Positions 34,857-43,735 of a DNA stretch of 64,000 nucleotides are shown piece after piece. The notes under the pieces are model-generated. The model saw nothing but the letters and a program-made list of their open reading frames with translations. It searched no databases and was not told where the DNA came from. Source of the stretch: Methanosarcina acetivorans C2A (lineage in GTDB: Archaea > Halobacteriota > Methanosarcinia > Methanosarcinales > Methanosarcinaceae). The stretch's first letter is position 1; each line of letters starts with the position of its first letter. Made by a program: the position numbers and the translations under genes. The stretch spans positions 248,001 to 312,000 of the forward strand of contig NC_003552.1 of assembly GCF_000007345.1 (NCBI RefSeq), given 5' to 3'.

Positions 34857-36033
34857 ATACAAGGGCTTTGAGCGCATCGACAGCATTTACAAATATATCT
34901 ACTTCTTCTTCGGTGTTATAGAGTGCAAAAGATGCTCTGGCAGTGCTTTCCACTTCCAGGAAGCGAGTAACAGGGATTGCACAATGGTGTCCGCTCCGGA
35001 TGCAAATTTTCTTTGTCTGGTCGAGGATCAGGGCAACATCATGAGCATGAAGCCCTTTCACATTAAAAGGTACGATTCCTGCCCGGTTTTCAGGTCCGTA
35101 AACCTCCACGTGCTCGAATTCGGAGAGTCTCTTTGCAGCTTCCCGGGAGAGTTTCTCTTCGTGTTTTTTAATCTCGGAAACCCCTATTTTTTCCACATAC
35201 TCTACTGCTCTTCCAAGCCCGATAACCCCGGGAATGTTGGGGGTGCCGGCTTCAAAACAGGCCGGAGACGGTTCAAGCGTGTATGCAAGTCCTTTTACCC
35301 CCGAAACCGTGCCCCCTCCGACTGAGGCGCTTTCAAGCACCTCCGGCTGTTTTATGTAGAGTACGCCGGTACCCTGCGGGCCGAGCAATCCTTTATGCCC
35401 TGCGGTTGCAAAAAAATCACATCCGAGTGTTTTCAGATCCACTGGAATATGACCTGCAGACTGAGCACCGTCGATCAGGACTTTAACTTCGTTTCTGTGG
35501 GCAAGTTTCGTAATCCTGATGACATCCTGGACAGAGCCGAAAACGTTTGAGATATGCGTTACAGCAATGAGTTTTGTCCTGTCAGTGAGGGCATTTTCTA
35601 TCACCTGAGGATCAATTATGCCTTTACGGTCCGGGCTTACAACCGTTACGTTTACTCCTTTCTTTTGCAGGCGCAACCAGGGCAGGAGGTTTGAATGGTG
35701 CTCGAGGAGGGTCGTGACAATGTGGTCACCTGCTTCCCAGGGGTAACTGTTTGCAACGAAGTTGATCCCCTCGGTAGTATTTTTCGTAAACACGGTCTTT
35801 GAAGGTTCTGAATTCAGGAAACGGGCAACAGTTTCCCGTGCATCTTCATAGCGATTTGTTGTTTCCCTTGCAAGGCGGTGCGCTCCTCTCCCGTGGTTAC
35901 CGGCGTACTTATAAAAATATTCCACCATGGCTTCAACAGCAGGAATCGGGGTCTGGGTGGTTGCCGTGCTGTCAAGGTACACGACTTCTTTTAGAACAGG
36001 AAAATCTTCACGGACCGCATATACATCGTACAT
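34852..36033 (-). CDS. sufS: Cysteine desulfurase, SufS type
   Basis: A PLP enzyme that takes sulfur from cysteine as a persulfide for Fe-S cluster and other sulfur pathways. The 393-residue protein shows the class-V aminotransferase plan: YLDSTATTQTP near the N-terminus, LLEHHSNLLPW, VLIDGAQSAGHIPVD, the PLP lysine in ATAGHKGLLGPQGTG (about residues 217-231), and the persulfide cysteine in IRSGHHCA (about 350). The SufS (group II) assignment rests on the RSGHHC motif. An aaggga Shine-Dalgarno precedes the ATG. No scaffold genes (SufBC, IscU) are seen beside it. A small 52-residue gene lies 44 bases upstream in the same direction. Confidence 0.9.
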   Translation of the reverse strand: MYDVYAVREDFPVLKEVVYLDSTATTQTPIPAVEAMVEYFYKYAGNHGRGAHRLARETTNRYEDARETVARFLNSEPSKTVFTKNTTEGINFVANSYPWEAGDHIVTTLLEHHSNLLPWLRLQKKGVNVTVVSPDRKGIIDPQVIENALTDRTKLIAVTHISNVFGSVQDVIRITKLAHRNEVKVLIDGAQSAGHIPVDLKTLGCDFFATAGHKGLLGPQGTGVLYIKQPEVLESASVGGGTVSGVKGLAYTLEPSPACFEAGTPNIPGVIGLGRAVEYVEKIGVSEIKKHEEKLSREAAKRLSEFEHVEVYGPENRAGIVPFNVKGLHAHDVALILDQTKKICIRSGHHCAIPVTRFLEVESTARASFALYNTEEEVDIFVNAVDALKALVS

Positions 36034-36076
36034 GCTTCCCTTCTAAGGAATGAGAAATAAAAAAAGCTTATGCAGG

Positions 36077-36235
36077 TTATTTCCCCTGCACACCGCCTAT
36101 CATAAAGCGGTAAAGGTCTAATTCATCTGAGTCTAGGTTGTCTGTGCAGCCTTTTACGACTGTGTGGTAGCCGTTTTTACGGTTTTTGTATCTATATTCA
36201 CTTCTTTTTCTTTCTTCTTGATTCAGCTCACTCAT
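36077..36235 (-). CDS. 52-residue protein of unknown function
   Basis: A small gene with a strong ggagg Shine-Dalgarno 7 bases before the ATG at 36235. Its protein starts MSELNQEERKRSEYRYKNRK, has one cysteine (VVKGCTDNLDSDELD) and ends FMIGGVQGK. The N-terminus is basic, the middle acidic. The frame stays open 141 bases upstream to 36376, but that extension lacks a ribosome site. It ends 43 bases before the start of the cysteine desulfurase gene and is probably cotranscribed with it. I do not recognise the protein. Confidence 0.6.
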   Translation of the reverse strand: MSELNQEERKRSEYRYKNRKNGYHTVVKGCTDNLDSDELDLYRFMIGGVQGK

Positions 36236-36698
36236 AAGTTTTCCTCCTGTCTCTTCAATGCTCGCGCTTGTTTCGGGGCTGGAATTTTGTTTTTTCCGGA
36301 TGTAAGCCTCCAGATTAAGGTAGATCTCCCAATACTCCAGAATAATAGATTCCTTCAGAATGTATTTGATTTCCACGCTTCTGAATGGCAGCCCTTTAAA
36401 TGCAGGCTAGAATTCCAGTTCTCCTGGTTCCAGACCCGCGGCAGCGCAGCAGGTGTCGTTCTTACCCACAACAAAATATTAATTGTAATTCGCAATATAT
36501 ATCTATTCCGGATTTTTTTTTAAATTGCCTTGAAATTTTTGTGAATCATCCAAGTTTTAGGCTAGGTGCTCTATTGGTTATTTTGCCTTCAGAGCTTTTG
36601 AGATAGATGCTGCATTGGTTATTTTGTCTTCAGAGCTTTCGAGATAGGTGCTGCATTGGTTGTTTTGTCTTCAGAGCTTCCGAATCTTAAGCTCAGGT
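36236..36698. other. Intergenic with 41-bp repeats
   Basis: 463 bases between the small gene and the DUF531 gene. The first 140 bases hold the unlikely N-terminal extension of the small ORF and its promoter region. The last part is the three-copy 41-bp repeat. A TA-rich block with an aatatata core at 36490-36505 may be a minus-strand promoter for the small protein and cysteine desulfurase genes. Confidence 0.5.
36565..36683. repeat. 41-bp tandem repeat, 2.9 copies
   Basis: Three copies start at 36565, 36606 and 36647, each reading g(g/a)tgctgcattggttattttgt, then cttcagagctttcgagata, with 1-4 differences between copies. They are located just downstream of the DUF531 stop codon on the minus strand. 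Confidence 0.9.
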
Positions 36699-37247
36699 TC
36701 ATTTCCTTGTCTCCAGATTTCCCATGAGCCCTGAGAGATGCGCAGGTATAGCTCCTATTGCAGTGCATGTCTCAAGGGAAAGTCCTTTAGAGGTGATATC
36801 AAGATGGTATTTCCCTCTTCCAAAAAGTTCTTTTGGAAGCCCTTTGTGCCCCAGGCCCACAAGAAATAGAAATGAATGGTTGCGTAACGCTTCTTCAGCG
36901 ATTTCCACAGGTAAGACCTTCCTTTTTGGGTCTGGCTTTGAAGTGGTAATAACGGTATCTCCGAATTGAGAAGGAAAGCCTTTCTTAGGAAGGTCGGCAA
37001 CTGAAAGGTGGTTTTTTTCGTAAAGGACCCTGAGATAACTTCCCGACTCTCCTATGGTGGTTTTCTCCATTACGAAAGCAACCAGCTCTTCGGCGGTCAT
37101 TTTGAATGGGAAGTCATAAAGGGCGAGATGGAACCCAAAAGCATGGCAGATTGGTGCGGCTCTGGCAATTGCACGGTAATGCGCATCAAGAACTTTGATT
37201 TTGTCGTAGGTATTAACGATTCCGAGAGTGAGCATAAGCTGCTTCAT
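36699..37247 (-). CDS. DUF531 family protein, possible SPOUT-type
   Basis: A 182-residue protein of the archaeal DUF531 family, found largely in methanogens. The N-terminus TLGIVNTYDKIKVLDAHYRAIARAAPICHAF and the C-terminal LFLVGLGHKGLPKELF followed by HLDITSKGLSLETCTAIGAIPAHL are the conserved parts. The last segments resemble the knotted SAM-binding region of SPOUT RNA methylases, so a methylase role is conceivable but unproven. An internal ATG four codons in is an alternative start. It is transcribed toward the 41-bp repeats. Confidence 0.8.
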   Translation of the reverse strand: MKQLMLTLGIVNTYDKIKVLDAHYRAIARAAPICHAFGFHLALYDFPFKMTAEELVAFVMEKTTIGESGSYLRVLYEKNHLSVADLPKKGFPSQFGDTVITTSKPDPKRKVLPVEIAEEALRNHSFLFLVGLGHKGLPKELFGRGKYHLDITSKGLSLETCTAIGAIPAHLSGLMGNLETRK

Positions 37248-37314
37248 ATGTTTTTTTGTAAAATAATGTTTCGTTAACCTCTCTCAGTTTTATTCTCCCA
37301 GAAACTCTTACTTT

Positions 37315-37776
37315 TCAGGAAACTCGAAAATACCTCATGGAATGCTGTGCACACTTTCCAAAATGCTCGCAATTCCTGCAATCTTCCCAGAGAAGTAGTT
37401 TTTCAGTGTTCTGCACCATTATAAAACCAAGTTTTTCAAAAAAGCCCGGAGCAGTCGTCCGTACATATAATTCAAGTGCAGGGGCTTCAGAGATCTCAGG
37501 TTCGTCAATTGTATTTATGAGGTACTCCATAAGTCTGGTCCCGATCCCTTTTCCTCGAAGATTTGGATGTACAGCGATGGAGTGGAGCTCCATAAAGGTC
37601 TTCTCACCTGATCTGTTCCTGATAAGGGCAGCACATCCTACCACTTTTCCTTCTTCTTCCGCCAGCACAAAGTCCTCGGGTTCCAGTTCTTCAATGTCCA
37701 GAAAATAAGTGGAGAGGAGCCTCTGGATTGCAGGCAGGTCTTTTTTTTCGGCTTTTCGGATTAAAATTTCTGTCAT
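37315..37776 (-). CDS. GNAT N-acetyltransferase with C-terminal Cys cluster
   Basis: A 153-residue GNAT-fold acetyltransferase. Acetyl-CoA binding is shown by LHSIAVHPNLRGKGIGTRLMEYL (about 68-90, with the RGKGIG P-loop-like turn), followed by APALELYVRTTAPGFFEKLGF. The overall pattern is close to the ArgA/N-acetylglutamate synthase-like GNATs that end in a cysteine motif, here CRNCEHFGKC (about 133-142), possibly a metal site. The gene ends 36 bases short of the DUF531 region and starts 79 bases after larE; both are on the minus strand. A role in arginine synthesis is possible but not shown by context. Confidence 0.78.
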   Translation of the reverse strand: MTEILIRKAEKKDLPAIQRLLSTYFLDIEELEPEDFVLAEEEGKVVGCAALIRNRSGEKTFMELHSIAVHPNLRGKGIGTRLMEYLINTIDEPEISEAPALELYVRTTAPGFFEKLGFIMVQNTEKLLLWEDCRNCEHFGKCAQHSMRYFRVS

Positions 37777-37855
37777 ATTTCTTCAGCAACAGCTTTTTTT
37801 GATCGGTTCCGTTCGCCCTGGAAGTCCGACTATTCGATATTTTATTCTTTCAAGC

Positions 37856-38701
37856 TTAGTCATCTTCTGCTTCTTCTGCTTTCTCAGCCATTTTCCGCAT
37901 GTAGGGTTCGTCCATACTCCCGGAACGGAAACCTTCAAGATCTAGGGTTACAAAGTCAAATCCGAGACTCTTAAGGTACCTGGATATTTTTTCTTTTTTG
38001 CGGATTGCATCTTCAAATTCCTCACCGGTAACTTCTATTCTGGCAAGATTTGAATGCATCCTTACCCTGAATTGTGTAAAACCCAGAGCTAAAAGATATT
38101 CTTCTGCTTTTTCTATTTTCTCAAGAGATTCAGTGGTGATGGGCTGCCCATAAGCAATGCGGGTTGCAAGGCAGGCTGCCGATGGCTTGCTGGCTACCGA
38201 AAGGGCGCGATTCGAGGCAATCTCCCGGATCTCTTCTTTTGTAACATTGAACTCCACAAATGGGGAAAATATCTTATCCCCGGCTTCCTCAATTGCCCTG
38301 TACCCTGGGCGGTTTTCCCCTTTTATTTCCGAAGCATTTGTCCCTTCAAGCACGACATTGTATCCGGCTTTCTCCGCGAATTCTACAAGGGTTTCAAGAA
38401 GGGCTTTTTTGCAGAAGTAGCACCTGTTTATCGTATTTGCGGAAAAATAGGGCACACTGGTCAGGGAGAAGGGAAGGATCTTATGCTGAATTCCTATTTC
38501 ACAGGCTGTCTGGGCAGCGGTTTCGAGCTGTTGCCTGGGAAACAGCGGAGAATCTATGGTTACGGCAAGGGCTTTTTCCCCCAGTTCCTCAAAAGCAAGC
38601 GCTGCAAGAGTTGAACTGTCCACTCCTCCTGAAAATGCAATGACTGCACTTTCTCTGGCTTTTATAGCCTTCCTTATCGTCCCGATCTTTGCGGCATCCA
38701 T
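37856..38701 (-). CDS. larE: LarE-like sacrificial sulfur transferase / PP-loop ATPase
   Basis: A PP-loop ATP pyrophosphatase with SGGVDSS at residues 24-30, the Cys-containing RCYFCKKALLE segment (about 93-103) and the LarE signature SKPSAACLATRIAYGQPIT (about 168-186). That signature holds the cysteine whose sulfur is given up in bacterial LarE. In bacteria LarE builds the nickel-pincer cofactor of lactate racemase with LarB and LarC; no such partners are in this window, so its sulfur acceptor here is unknown. The Glu-rich tail (KAEEAEDD) is unusual. It is probably cotranscribed with the downstream acetyltransferase gene. Confidence 0.86.
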   Translation of the reverse strand: MDAAKIGTIRKAIKARESAVIAFSGGVDSSTLAALAFEELGEKALAVTIDSPLFPRQQLETAAQTACEIGIQHKILPFSLTSVPYFSANTINRCYFCKKALLETLVEFAEKAGYNVVLEGTNASEIKGENRPGYRAIEEAGDKIFSPFVEFNVTKEEIREIASNRALSVASKPSAACLATRIAYGQPITTESLEKIEKAEEYLLALGFTQFRVRMHSNLARIEVTGEEFEDAIRKKEKISRYLKSLGFDFVTLDLEGFRSGSMDEPYMRKMAEKAEEAEDD

Positions 38702-39012
38702 TAATTACGAGTTTCAGCTAATAAGATATATGTATTTTCCATTCCTATAGTCAGAAGGTGCCTTATGGCAGCCACAATAGGGACATAAGGGTGTACTCTA
38801 ATCGGTGTTTTTCCTGAGTTTATATAACTCTTGAATCAACATCATTTCAAATGCTACTCAACTTCAAATATACTTTAATCTTTCATACTTTAATCTCCCT
38901 GTACCGAAGCTTTGTTTTCTTATCAGGGCTCTGGTTTCAGGAATAAATCTAATTAGAACCTAATTTCCTTTAATAGTATAATTTGATGCAAATGATGAGA
39001 TGGAGATCTTAG
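38702..39012. other. Divergent promoter region
   Basis: 311 bases between divergent larE and the sugar-phosphate mutase gene. It is AT-rich. A run of 'tttaatcttt' repeats lies at about 38872-38892 (actttaatctttcatactttaatct). No gene seen. Confidence 0.5.
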
Positions 39013-40359
39013 ATGGAATTATTCGGAACTAATGGTGTACGTGGTATTGCCAATGAATTTATAAATCCTGAACTGGCAGTCAATTTAGCCAAAAGCCTTG
39101 GTACATACATGGGCTCAAGAGGTACGGTTGCAATAGGCTGTGATACCAGGATCTCGGGCCATATGCTGAAATCCGCAGCAATTGCCGGGGCTCTTGCAAC
39201 AGGCTTGAATGTGATTGATGTTGGGACTGTCCCTACCCCCTCCATTCAGTACTATGTGCGCGATTATGCTGATGCAGGGATTGTTATTACGGCATCTCAC
39301 AATCCCAGACAGTACAATGGAATCAAGTTTATTGCAGGAGATGGCTCCGAGTTCCCCAGGGATGGGGAAAAGGATATTGAAAAAATTTATTTTTCGGGCA
39401 AATTTTCTACGGTTTCATGGGAAAAAACAGGGAATTTCAGGATTGATCCTTCCGTTAACGATTATTACATCAAAAATATAATCCATGCAGTAGATGCCGA
39501 AGCCATCCGCAGCAGGAAATTCAAGGTTGTTGTGGATACGGGCTGCGGAGCGGGTTCCCTTACCCTTCCTTTCCTGCTCAGGGAACTTGGCTGTGAGGTG
39601 CTCACCCTCGGGGCTCAACCTGACGGGACATTTCCGTGGAGAAACCCGGAACCAACGCCAGAAGTTCTGACCGAACTTTCGGACCTTGTCAAAAAGACAG
39701 GGGCAGCTTTCGGGGCAGCACATGACGGAGATGCGGACAGAATAGTCTTTATGGACGAAAACGGGGAATTCGTAAACGAGGAAGTCCTGCTTGCCATGAT
39801 GGCGAAATATATACTTGAGCGTGAAAAAGGCCCGATAGTTACGCCGGTAAGTTCTTCCCAGCGTATGGCTGATGTCGCAAAGGAAGAAGGGATTGAACTT
39901 CACTGGACCGCTGTAGGTTCGATCAATGTCGCCCGAAAGATGATGGAAACAGGTGCCGTTTTTGGAGGTGAGGGTAATGGAGGCCTTATTTTCCCCAAAC
40001 ACCAGTACTGCCGGGACGGGGCAATGGCATGCGCCAAAATCCTTGAGATACTCTCCGGAGGAAAAAAGCTTTCCGAAATAACCAAAAGCGTACCCGTGTA
40101 CTTCAATTCAAAGACCAAAACGCCTTCCAGGGATGTTGCGGGCACTATGGAAAAAATCCGAAATGAGACTTCAAACCTGGGGCTCAAAATAGATACTATT
40201 GACGGGGTCAAGATCTGGTATGACGATGGATGGGTCCTTATACGCCCTTCAGGTACCGAACCTATTTTCCGAATCTTTGCCGAGGCAAAGAAACAGGAAA
40301 GGGCGGAAGAATTGATGCATGAAGGTTTGGAAATGGTCTTAAAAGTGGAAAAGACTTGA
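39013..40359 (+). CDS. glmM: Phosphoglucosamine mutase-type phosphohexomutase
   Basis: An alpha-D-phosphohexomutase that isomerises hexose-6-phosphate to hexose-1-phosphate; in archaea this group serves glucosamine or other sugars for nucleotide-sugar synthesis. The 448-residue protein has the phosphoserine in TASHNP (Ser95), the Mg site DGDADR (238-243), the sugar-selecting GGEGNGG (about 318) and the phosphate-binding RPSGTEP near the C-terminus. GlmM-type rather than Pgm-type is favoured by the short length and the GEGNGG loop, but substrate choice among glucosamine, glucose and mannose is not certain. A ggag Shine-Dalgarno precedes the ATG. It is monocistronic. Confidence 0.84.
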   Translation: MELFGTNGVRGIANEFINPELAVNLAKSLGTYMGSRGTVAIGCDTRISGHMLKSAAIAGALATGLNVIDVGTVPTPSIQYYVRDYADAGIVITASHNPRQYNGIKFIAGDGSEFPRDGEKDIEKIYFSGKFSTVSWEKTGNFRIDPSVNDYYIKNIIHAVDAEAIRSRKFKVVVDTGCGAGSLTLPFLLRELGCEVLTLGAQPDGTFPWRNPEPTPEVLTELSDLVKKTGAAFGAAHDGDADRIVFMDENGEFVNEEVLLAMMAKYILEREKGPIVTPVSSSQRMADVAKEEGIELHWTAVGSINVARKMMETGAVFGGEGNGGLIFPKHQYCRDGAMACAKILEILSGGKKLSEITKSVPVYFNSKTKTPSRDVAGTMEKIRNETSNLGLKIDTIDGVKIWYDDGWVLIRPSGTEPIFRIFAEAKKQERAEELMHEGLEMVLKVEKT

Positions 40360-41324
40360 ACAGGAAATTGAATTTTCTGGAAATTGACTCAAAAGGGTAG
40401 ATTACAAATTCATGTGGGGCTCAAATTGATCTGAGCCTTTATCTTCCCTTTCTTAATTCGAACTTAATCGTTACTTTTTTATTGATTACAATCTGCTTGA
40501 AGCCGGGAGCGGAGGCTAGAAAGATGAATTGGCCTTGAGTTCCTGATCTAATTTTAGCTTTAATTTTAAGTGATCATTTAGTTTTTCAGTTTTAAGTTCT
40601 CAGTGATTGGCTCTTGTATTTTTGTTATACTTTAATTCTGTAAATTGTTCTTCCCGGATGTTTTCTTCAGCATATTTTATTTTATAATCTCGATCTGCTC
40701 AATTGTTATTTGTTATGTATTATGTTAAGATATGTAACAATAAATTATAAATAGATTGAAGTATTTCTTACTTCTGGGAATTAAAACGGATGCATTTTTC
40801 CTGCAGATAAATGTGTCAGTCTGAGAGCCTCCTAATCTGAAAAACATACACCTCCTAAATCAGTAAAAAGAGAAGGTTCGAAGTCACCTGCTAAGAAGAA
40901 CAGAAAGAGCATTACAGGATCGATAAGTATATCCCAAAACGGGAACTGAATACGGGATCAACACCTACCTTTGAAATATACGAGCTATTAAACCTGAGAA
41001 ATCGGTGAACATAATTTAAAAACAGGCATAGATCAAACCTGCAAACATAAAACGTTTTTAAGAAGGATTCTTGAAAAGAAGAAAGCTCTTAACGGATTCC
41101 TTAAGCGGGTTCCTGAAAAGAGTTCTTGAAAATTAAATACAGACTATAGACCTGAGATTTAATTCCTATTAACGGAATTGCCTCAAGGTAAAGTTATTGG
41201 ATCAAAAACAAAGGCTCCTTGTGCGGTTTAATTCAAAACAGATTCAAAGCAAACAGAGGATTGGGGTTTAAAAGCCGGTACCGGAGTTATGCCGACTTCC
41301 CTCGATCCTACTCTCCTTCTTTTT
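40360..41324. other. Long gene-less stretch
   Basis: 965 bases between the converging mutase and radical SAM genes. It is AT-rich at the start, then purine-rich (about 40840-41100, many 'agaaaag', 'aacctg', 'ttcctgaaaagag' phrases; 'agaaggattcttgaaaagaagaaagctcttaacggattcctt' shows decayed repetition). No reliable ORF, tRNA or hairpin was found. A short frame from 41219 overlaps the radical SAM gene in antisense and was rejected. It might hold a non-coding RNA, but nothing in the sequence demonstrates one. Confidence 0.5.
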
Positions 41325-42446
41325 TTATACCTTCCTTTGTTTTTCCCAGTAACCTGTTAGTTTTCCTCCAAGGGCTAGTTTTCCAAGCTCCCTCCTTACC
41401 CGGTTGCTTACCTTCGAAGGAACAGCTGATGCGTACGGAGTGCCCGGAAGGGGGGTCATGTAGTGAGCCCTGACGGTTCCGCCTTTTTTGCAGATCCAGC
41501 GGACAAGTTCAAGGCTTTTTTCCTGGTCCTCTTCAGTTTCGGTGGGAAGCCCGAAAATGAAATCAACTGCCGGAGCAATCTCATGTTCCAGGCAGCACTC
41601 AACAGCCGAAATGCTGTCCTCAACCGTATGTCCTCTCCTTATTTCTTTAAGGACGCGGTCACTTCCTGACTGGGCTCCAAGGCTAAGGCTGTCGTTTGCA
41701 CAGTATTTTCTCACAAGTTCTACAGATTCTTCGGTCACGAACTCGGGGCGCACTTCGGAGGGGAAAGTCCCGAAAAAGATCTTTTTATCGGGCAGTTCAT
41801 GGAGGGCAGAGAGCAATTTTTCTACCTTATCGAACCTTGGGTGAATCCCATCGCTTCCGTATGCGAAAGCATTTGAAGCTATGAAACGGAGGTCGTCATA
41901 ATACCGGGCGTTCTTCAGGACGGAATCAATGCTCCTGTGCCTGACCTCTCTTCCAAAAAGCCTGGGTGTCTGGCAATACCTGCAGCCCCAGGGGCATCCG
42001 CGACTAATCTCAATGGGAGCCCGGAGTCTTTTCGGGTCAAAACAGGGATATGCGTCCAGGTTCACATGTTGCCTTTCAGGGGTTTCGATTATTCTGCAGG
42101 TATCTGATTTGTAAGCGATTCCCTTTACCTCTCCTGGGTTTCCTCCCTCCTTCAGGACTTTCACGAGTTCAGGAAGGGTTTCTTCCCCTTCACCAATAAC
42201 CACGTAATCAAAATACTCAAGTGTCTCTTCAGGGGACCCGGAAGGATGTGGTCCTCCTGCAATGAAGATCGAATCCGTCTCCACGTTTTCAATCTCCCTG
42301 AAGATTTTCGCTGCCTGCTGTGTAGTAAAACTGTAGATCATGATTCCATTCAGGGGTTTGTCCGTAAACCCTGCCTCGGGAAGTAAAGGGGAAAGAACCG
42401 CAAAGCTGTAAGAGTTCTTTTTGCTATACCGAAAATTCACATCCAT
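41325..42446 (-). CDS. B12-binding/radical SAM protein, MJ1487 family
   Basis: A 373-residue protein with an N-terminal cobalamin-binding-like Rossmann part (about 15-100, SIFIAGGPHPSGSPEETLEYFDYVVIGEGEETL) and a radical SAM domain whose cluster cysteines are C151, C155 and C158 in CPWGCRYC. Later SIDSVL, SLSLGAQSGSDRVLKEIRRGHT and FIFGLPTETEEDQEKSL are standard strands of this fold. It matches the archaeal MJ1487 family, whose reaction is unknown. A gaggag Shine-Dalgarno precedes the ATG. The site-2 protease gene is 73 bases upstream on the same strand, so cotranscription is likely. Confidence 0.82.
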   Translation of the reverse strand: MDVNFRYSKKNSYSFAVLSPLLPEAGFTDKPLNGIMIYSFTTQQAAKIFREIENVETDSIFIAGGPHPSGSPEETLEYFDYVVIGEGEETLPELVKVLKEGGNPGEVKGIAYKSDTCRIIETPERQHVNLDAYPCFDPKRLRAPIEISRGCPWGCRYCQTPRLFGREVRHRSIDSVLKNARYYDDLRFIASNAFAYGSDGIHPRFDKVEKLLSALHELPDKKIFFGTFPSEVRPEFVTEESVELVRKYCANDSLSLGAQSGSDRVLKEIRRGHTVEDSISAVECCLEHEIAPAVDFIFGLPTETEEDQEKSLELVRWICKKGGTVRAHYMTPLPGTPYASAVPSKVSNRVRRELGKLALGGKLTGYWEKQRKV

Positions 42447-42519
42447 TTTTTTCTCCTCTTTCCGGGCCTTTTTCGTCCTCTTCAGTTTTTCCAGTTCTCT
42501 TCGGTTTTTCCGTTTCTTC

Positions 42520-43638
42520 TCAGGTTATGGGCTTAAAAGGAATCAGGGTAAAGCAGAGAAGCCCGAGAATAAAGGTAAGGATTCCTATAAGGATACGTTT
42601 TCTGTCCAGCTTCATTTTATCATGAAGGGGGGACGGGTGCCCGGCTGCTGCAAAAGCCCAGAGGAAGAGCGCCCAGAATATCCATATGAAGCCGTCTCCT
42701 TTTAACCCGTAAACCACATAAATACCTATCATCAAGAGGATTCTTGGCATCATTGAAGATACCCAATCCGCTTTTTTGCCAAGCATTGCCCTGAGCACGT
42801 GCCCGCCGTCAAGTTGCCCTGCGGGAAGGAGATTCAGAAGGGTTACAAACATCCCCACCCAGCCTGCAAAAGCCACAGGGTGCAGGTTGCTCCCCGTAAC
42901 CCCTACAAGTTTCTGGAGCATTACGAAAAGAGGGGGGAGACCAAGCTCAAACATCAGAGAATCGGGTAAAGGTTTGACTGCAGGAACATCAAGATTCAGC
43001 CCGATTATGGTGACCACAATTGAGACAAGAAGCCCTACAAGGGGTCCTGCGATTCCCACATCAAAGAGGGCTTTCCGATCAGGAATAGGTCCTCTGTAAC
43101 GGATTACAGCTCCCATCGTGCCTATGAAAGTCGGAAACGGGATAAAATAAGGGAGAGATGTTTTCATCCCATGGTGCCTTGCCATTGCATAATGGGCCAT
43201 CTCATGAGAGCCGAGCACAGCCAGTATTGCAAGGGTGAAGGGCAAGCCCTGGAAAATCTGCAGGGGCTCACTCCAGAGATCAACTCCAAACAACCAGGCT
43301 CCGCAGATCATGGTTGTAAACACTGTTGCTATGAAAAGTGCAAGGTTTACCCAGTGTTTTTCTTTTGCCTTTTTTACAGGAGTAACAATAAGAACGTGCT
43401 CCCCAAGCTCGTACTTCAGAGTGCCGCCGAGTCCTCGCTGTTCGAGGGGAGCCCAGAGTTCCCCCATTACATTTTCGGCATCAGTTTTAGGGGTGCCAAA
43501 GAAATAGAGAATCTCTCCGGACTTCTGGATTTCATATATGTCAAATACCCTAGTTATGTAAGGGTATATGCGTGAAATCATCTCTTCAGTATCTGAATTC
43601 TCCTGACCTTTTCTTCTCTGTTTCATTTTAAATTTCAC
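42520..43638 (-). CDS. Site-2 protease family (M50) membrane metalloprotease
   Basis: An intramembrane zinc protease candidate. A soluble N-terminal domain of about 95 residues (VFDIYEIQKSGEILYFFGTP) precedes six or so membrane helices. The zinc motif HEMAH is at 145-149 in the third membrane segment region, and the third ligand LDGGHVL is at about residue 277. The gene can start at GTG 43638 or the ATG four codons in; neither has a strong ribosome site. It starts 73 bases before the radical SAM gene. Its substrates, possibly membrane-bound regulators like the TM-HTH protein in this window, are unknown. Confidence 0.82.
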   Translation of the reverse strand: MKFKMKQRRKGQENSDTEEMISRIYPYITRVFDIYEIQKSGEILYFFGTPKTDAENVMGELWAPLEQRGLGGTLKYELGEHVLIVTPVKKAKEKHWVNLALFIATVFTTMICGAWLFGVDLWSEPLQIFQGLPFTLAILAVLGSHEMAHYAMARHHGMKTSLPYFIPFPTFIGTMGAVIRYRGPIPDRKALFDVGIAGPLVGLLVSIVVTIIGLNLDVPAVKPLPDSLMFELGLPPLFVMLQKLVGVTGSNLHPVAFAGWVGMFVTLLNLLPAGQLDGGHVLRAMLGKKADWVSSMMPRILLMIGIYVVYGLKGDGFIWIFWALFLWAFAAAGHPSPLHDKMKLDRKRILIGILTFILGLLCFTLIPFKPIT

Positions 43639-43735
43639 GTCTCTGGAGCTTGAGGTTTCTTTTAGGTTCTATCAATACAATTTTCATGCTTTAAGCTTAA
43701 ACGGCACGGTATTCAGGTTTAAAGTTTAACCTGTA

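Noticed and set aside
41219-41473. 84-codon plus-strand frame
   Set aside because: It overlaps the radical SAM gene in antisense and has no supporting signal.
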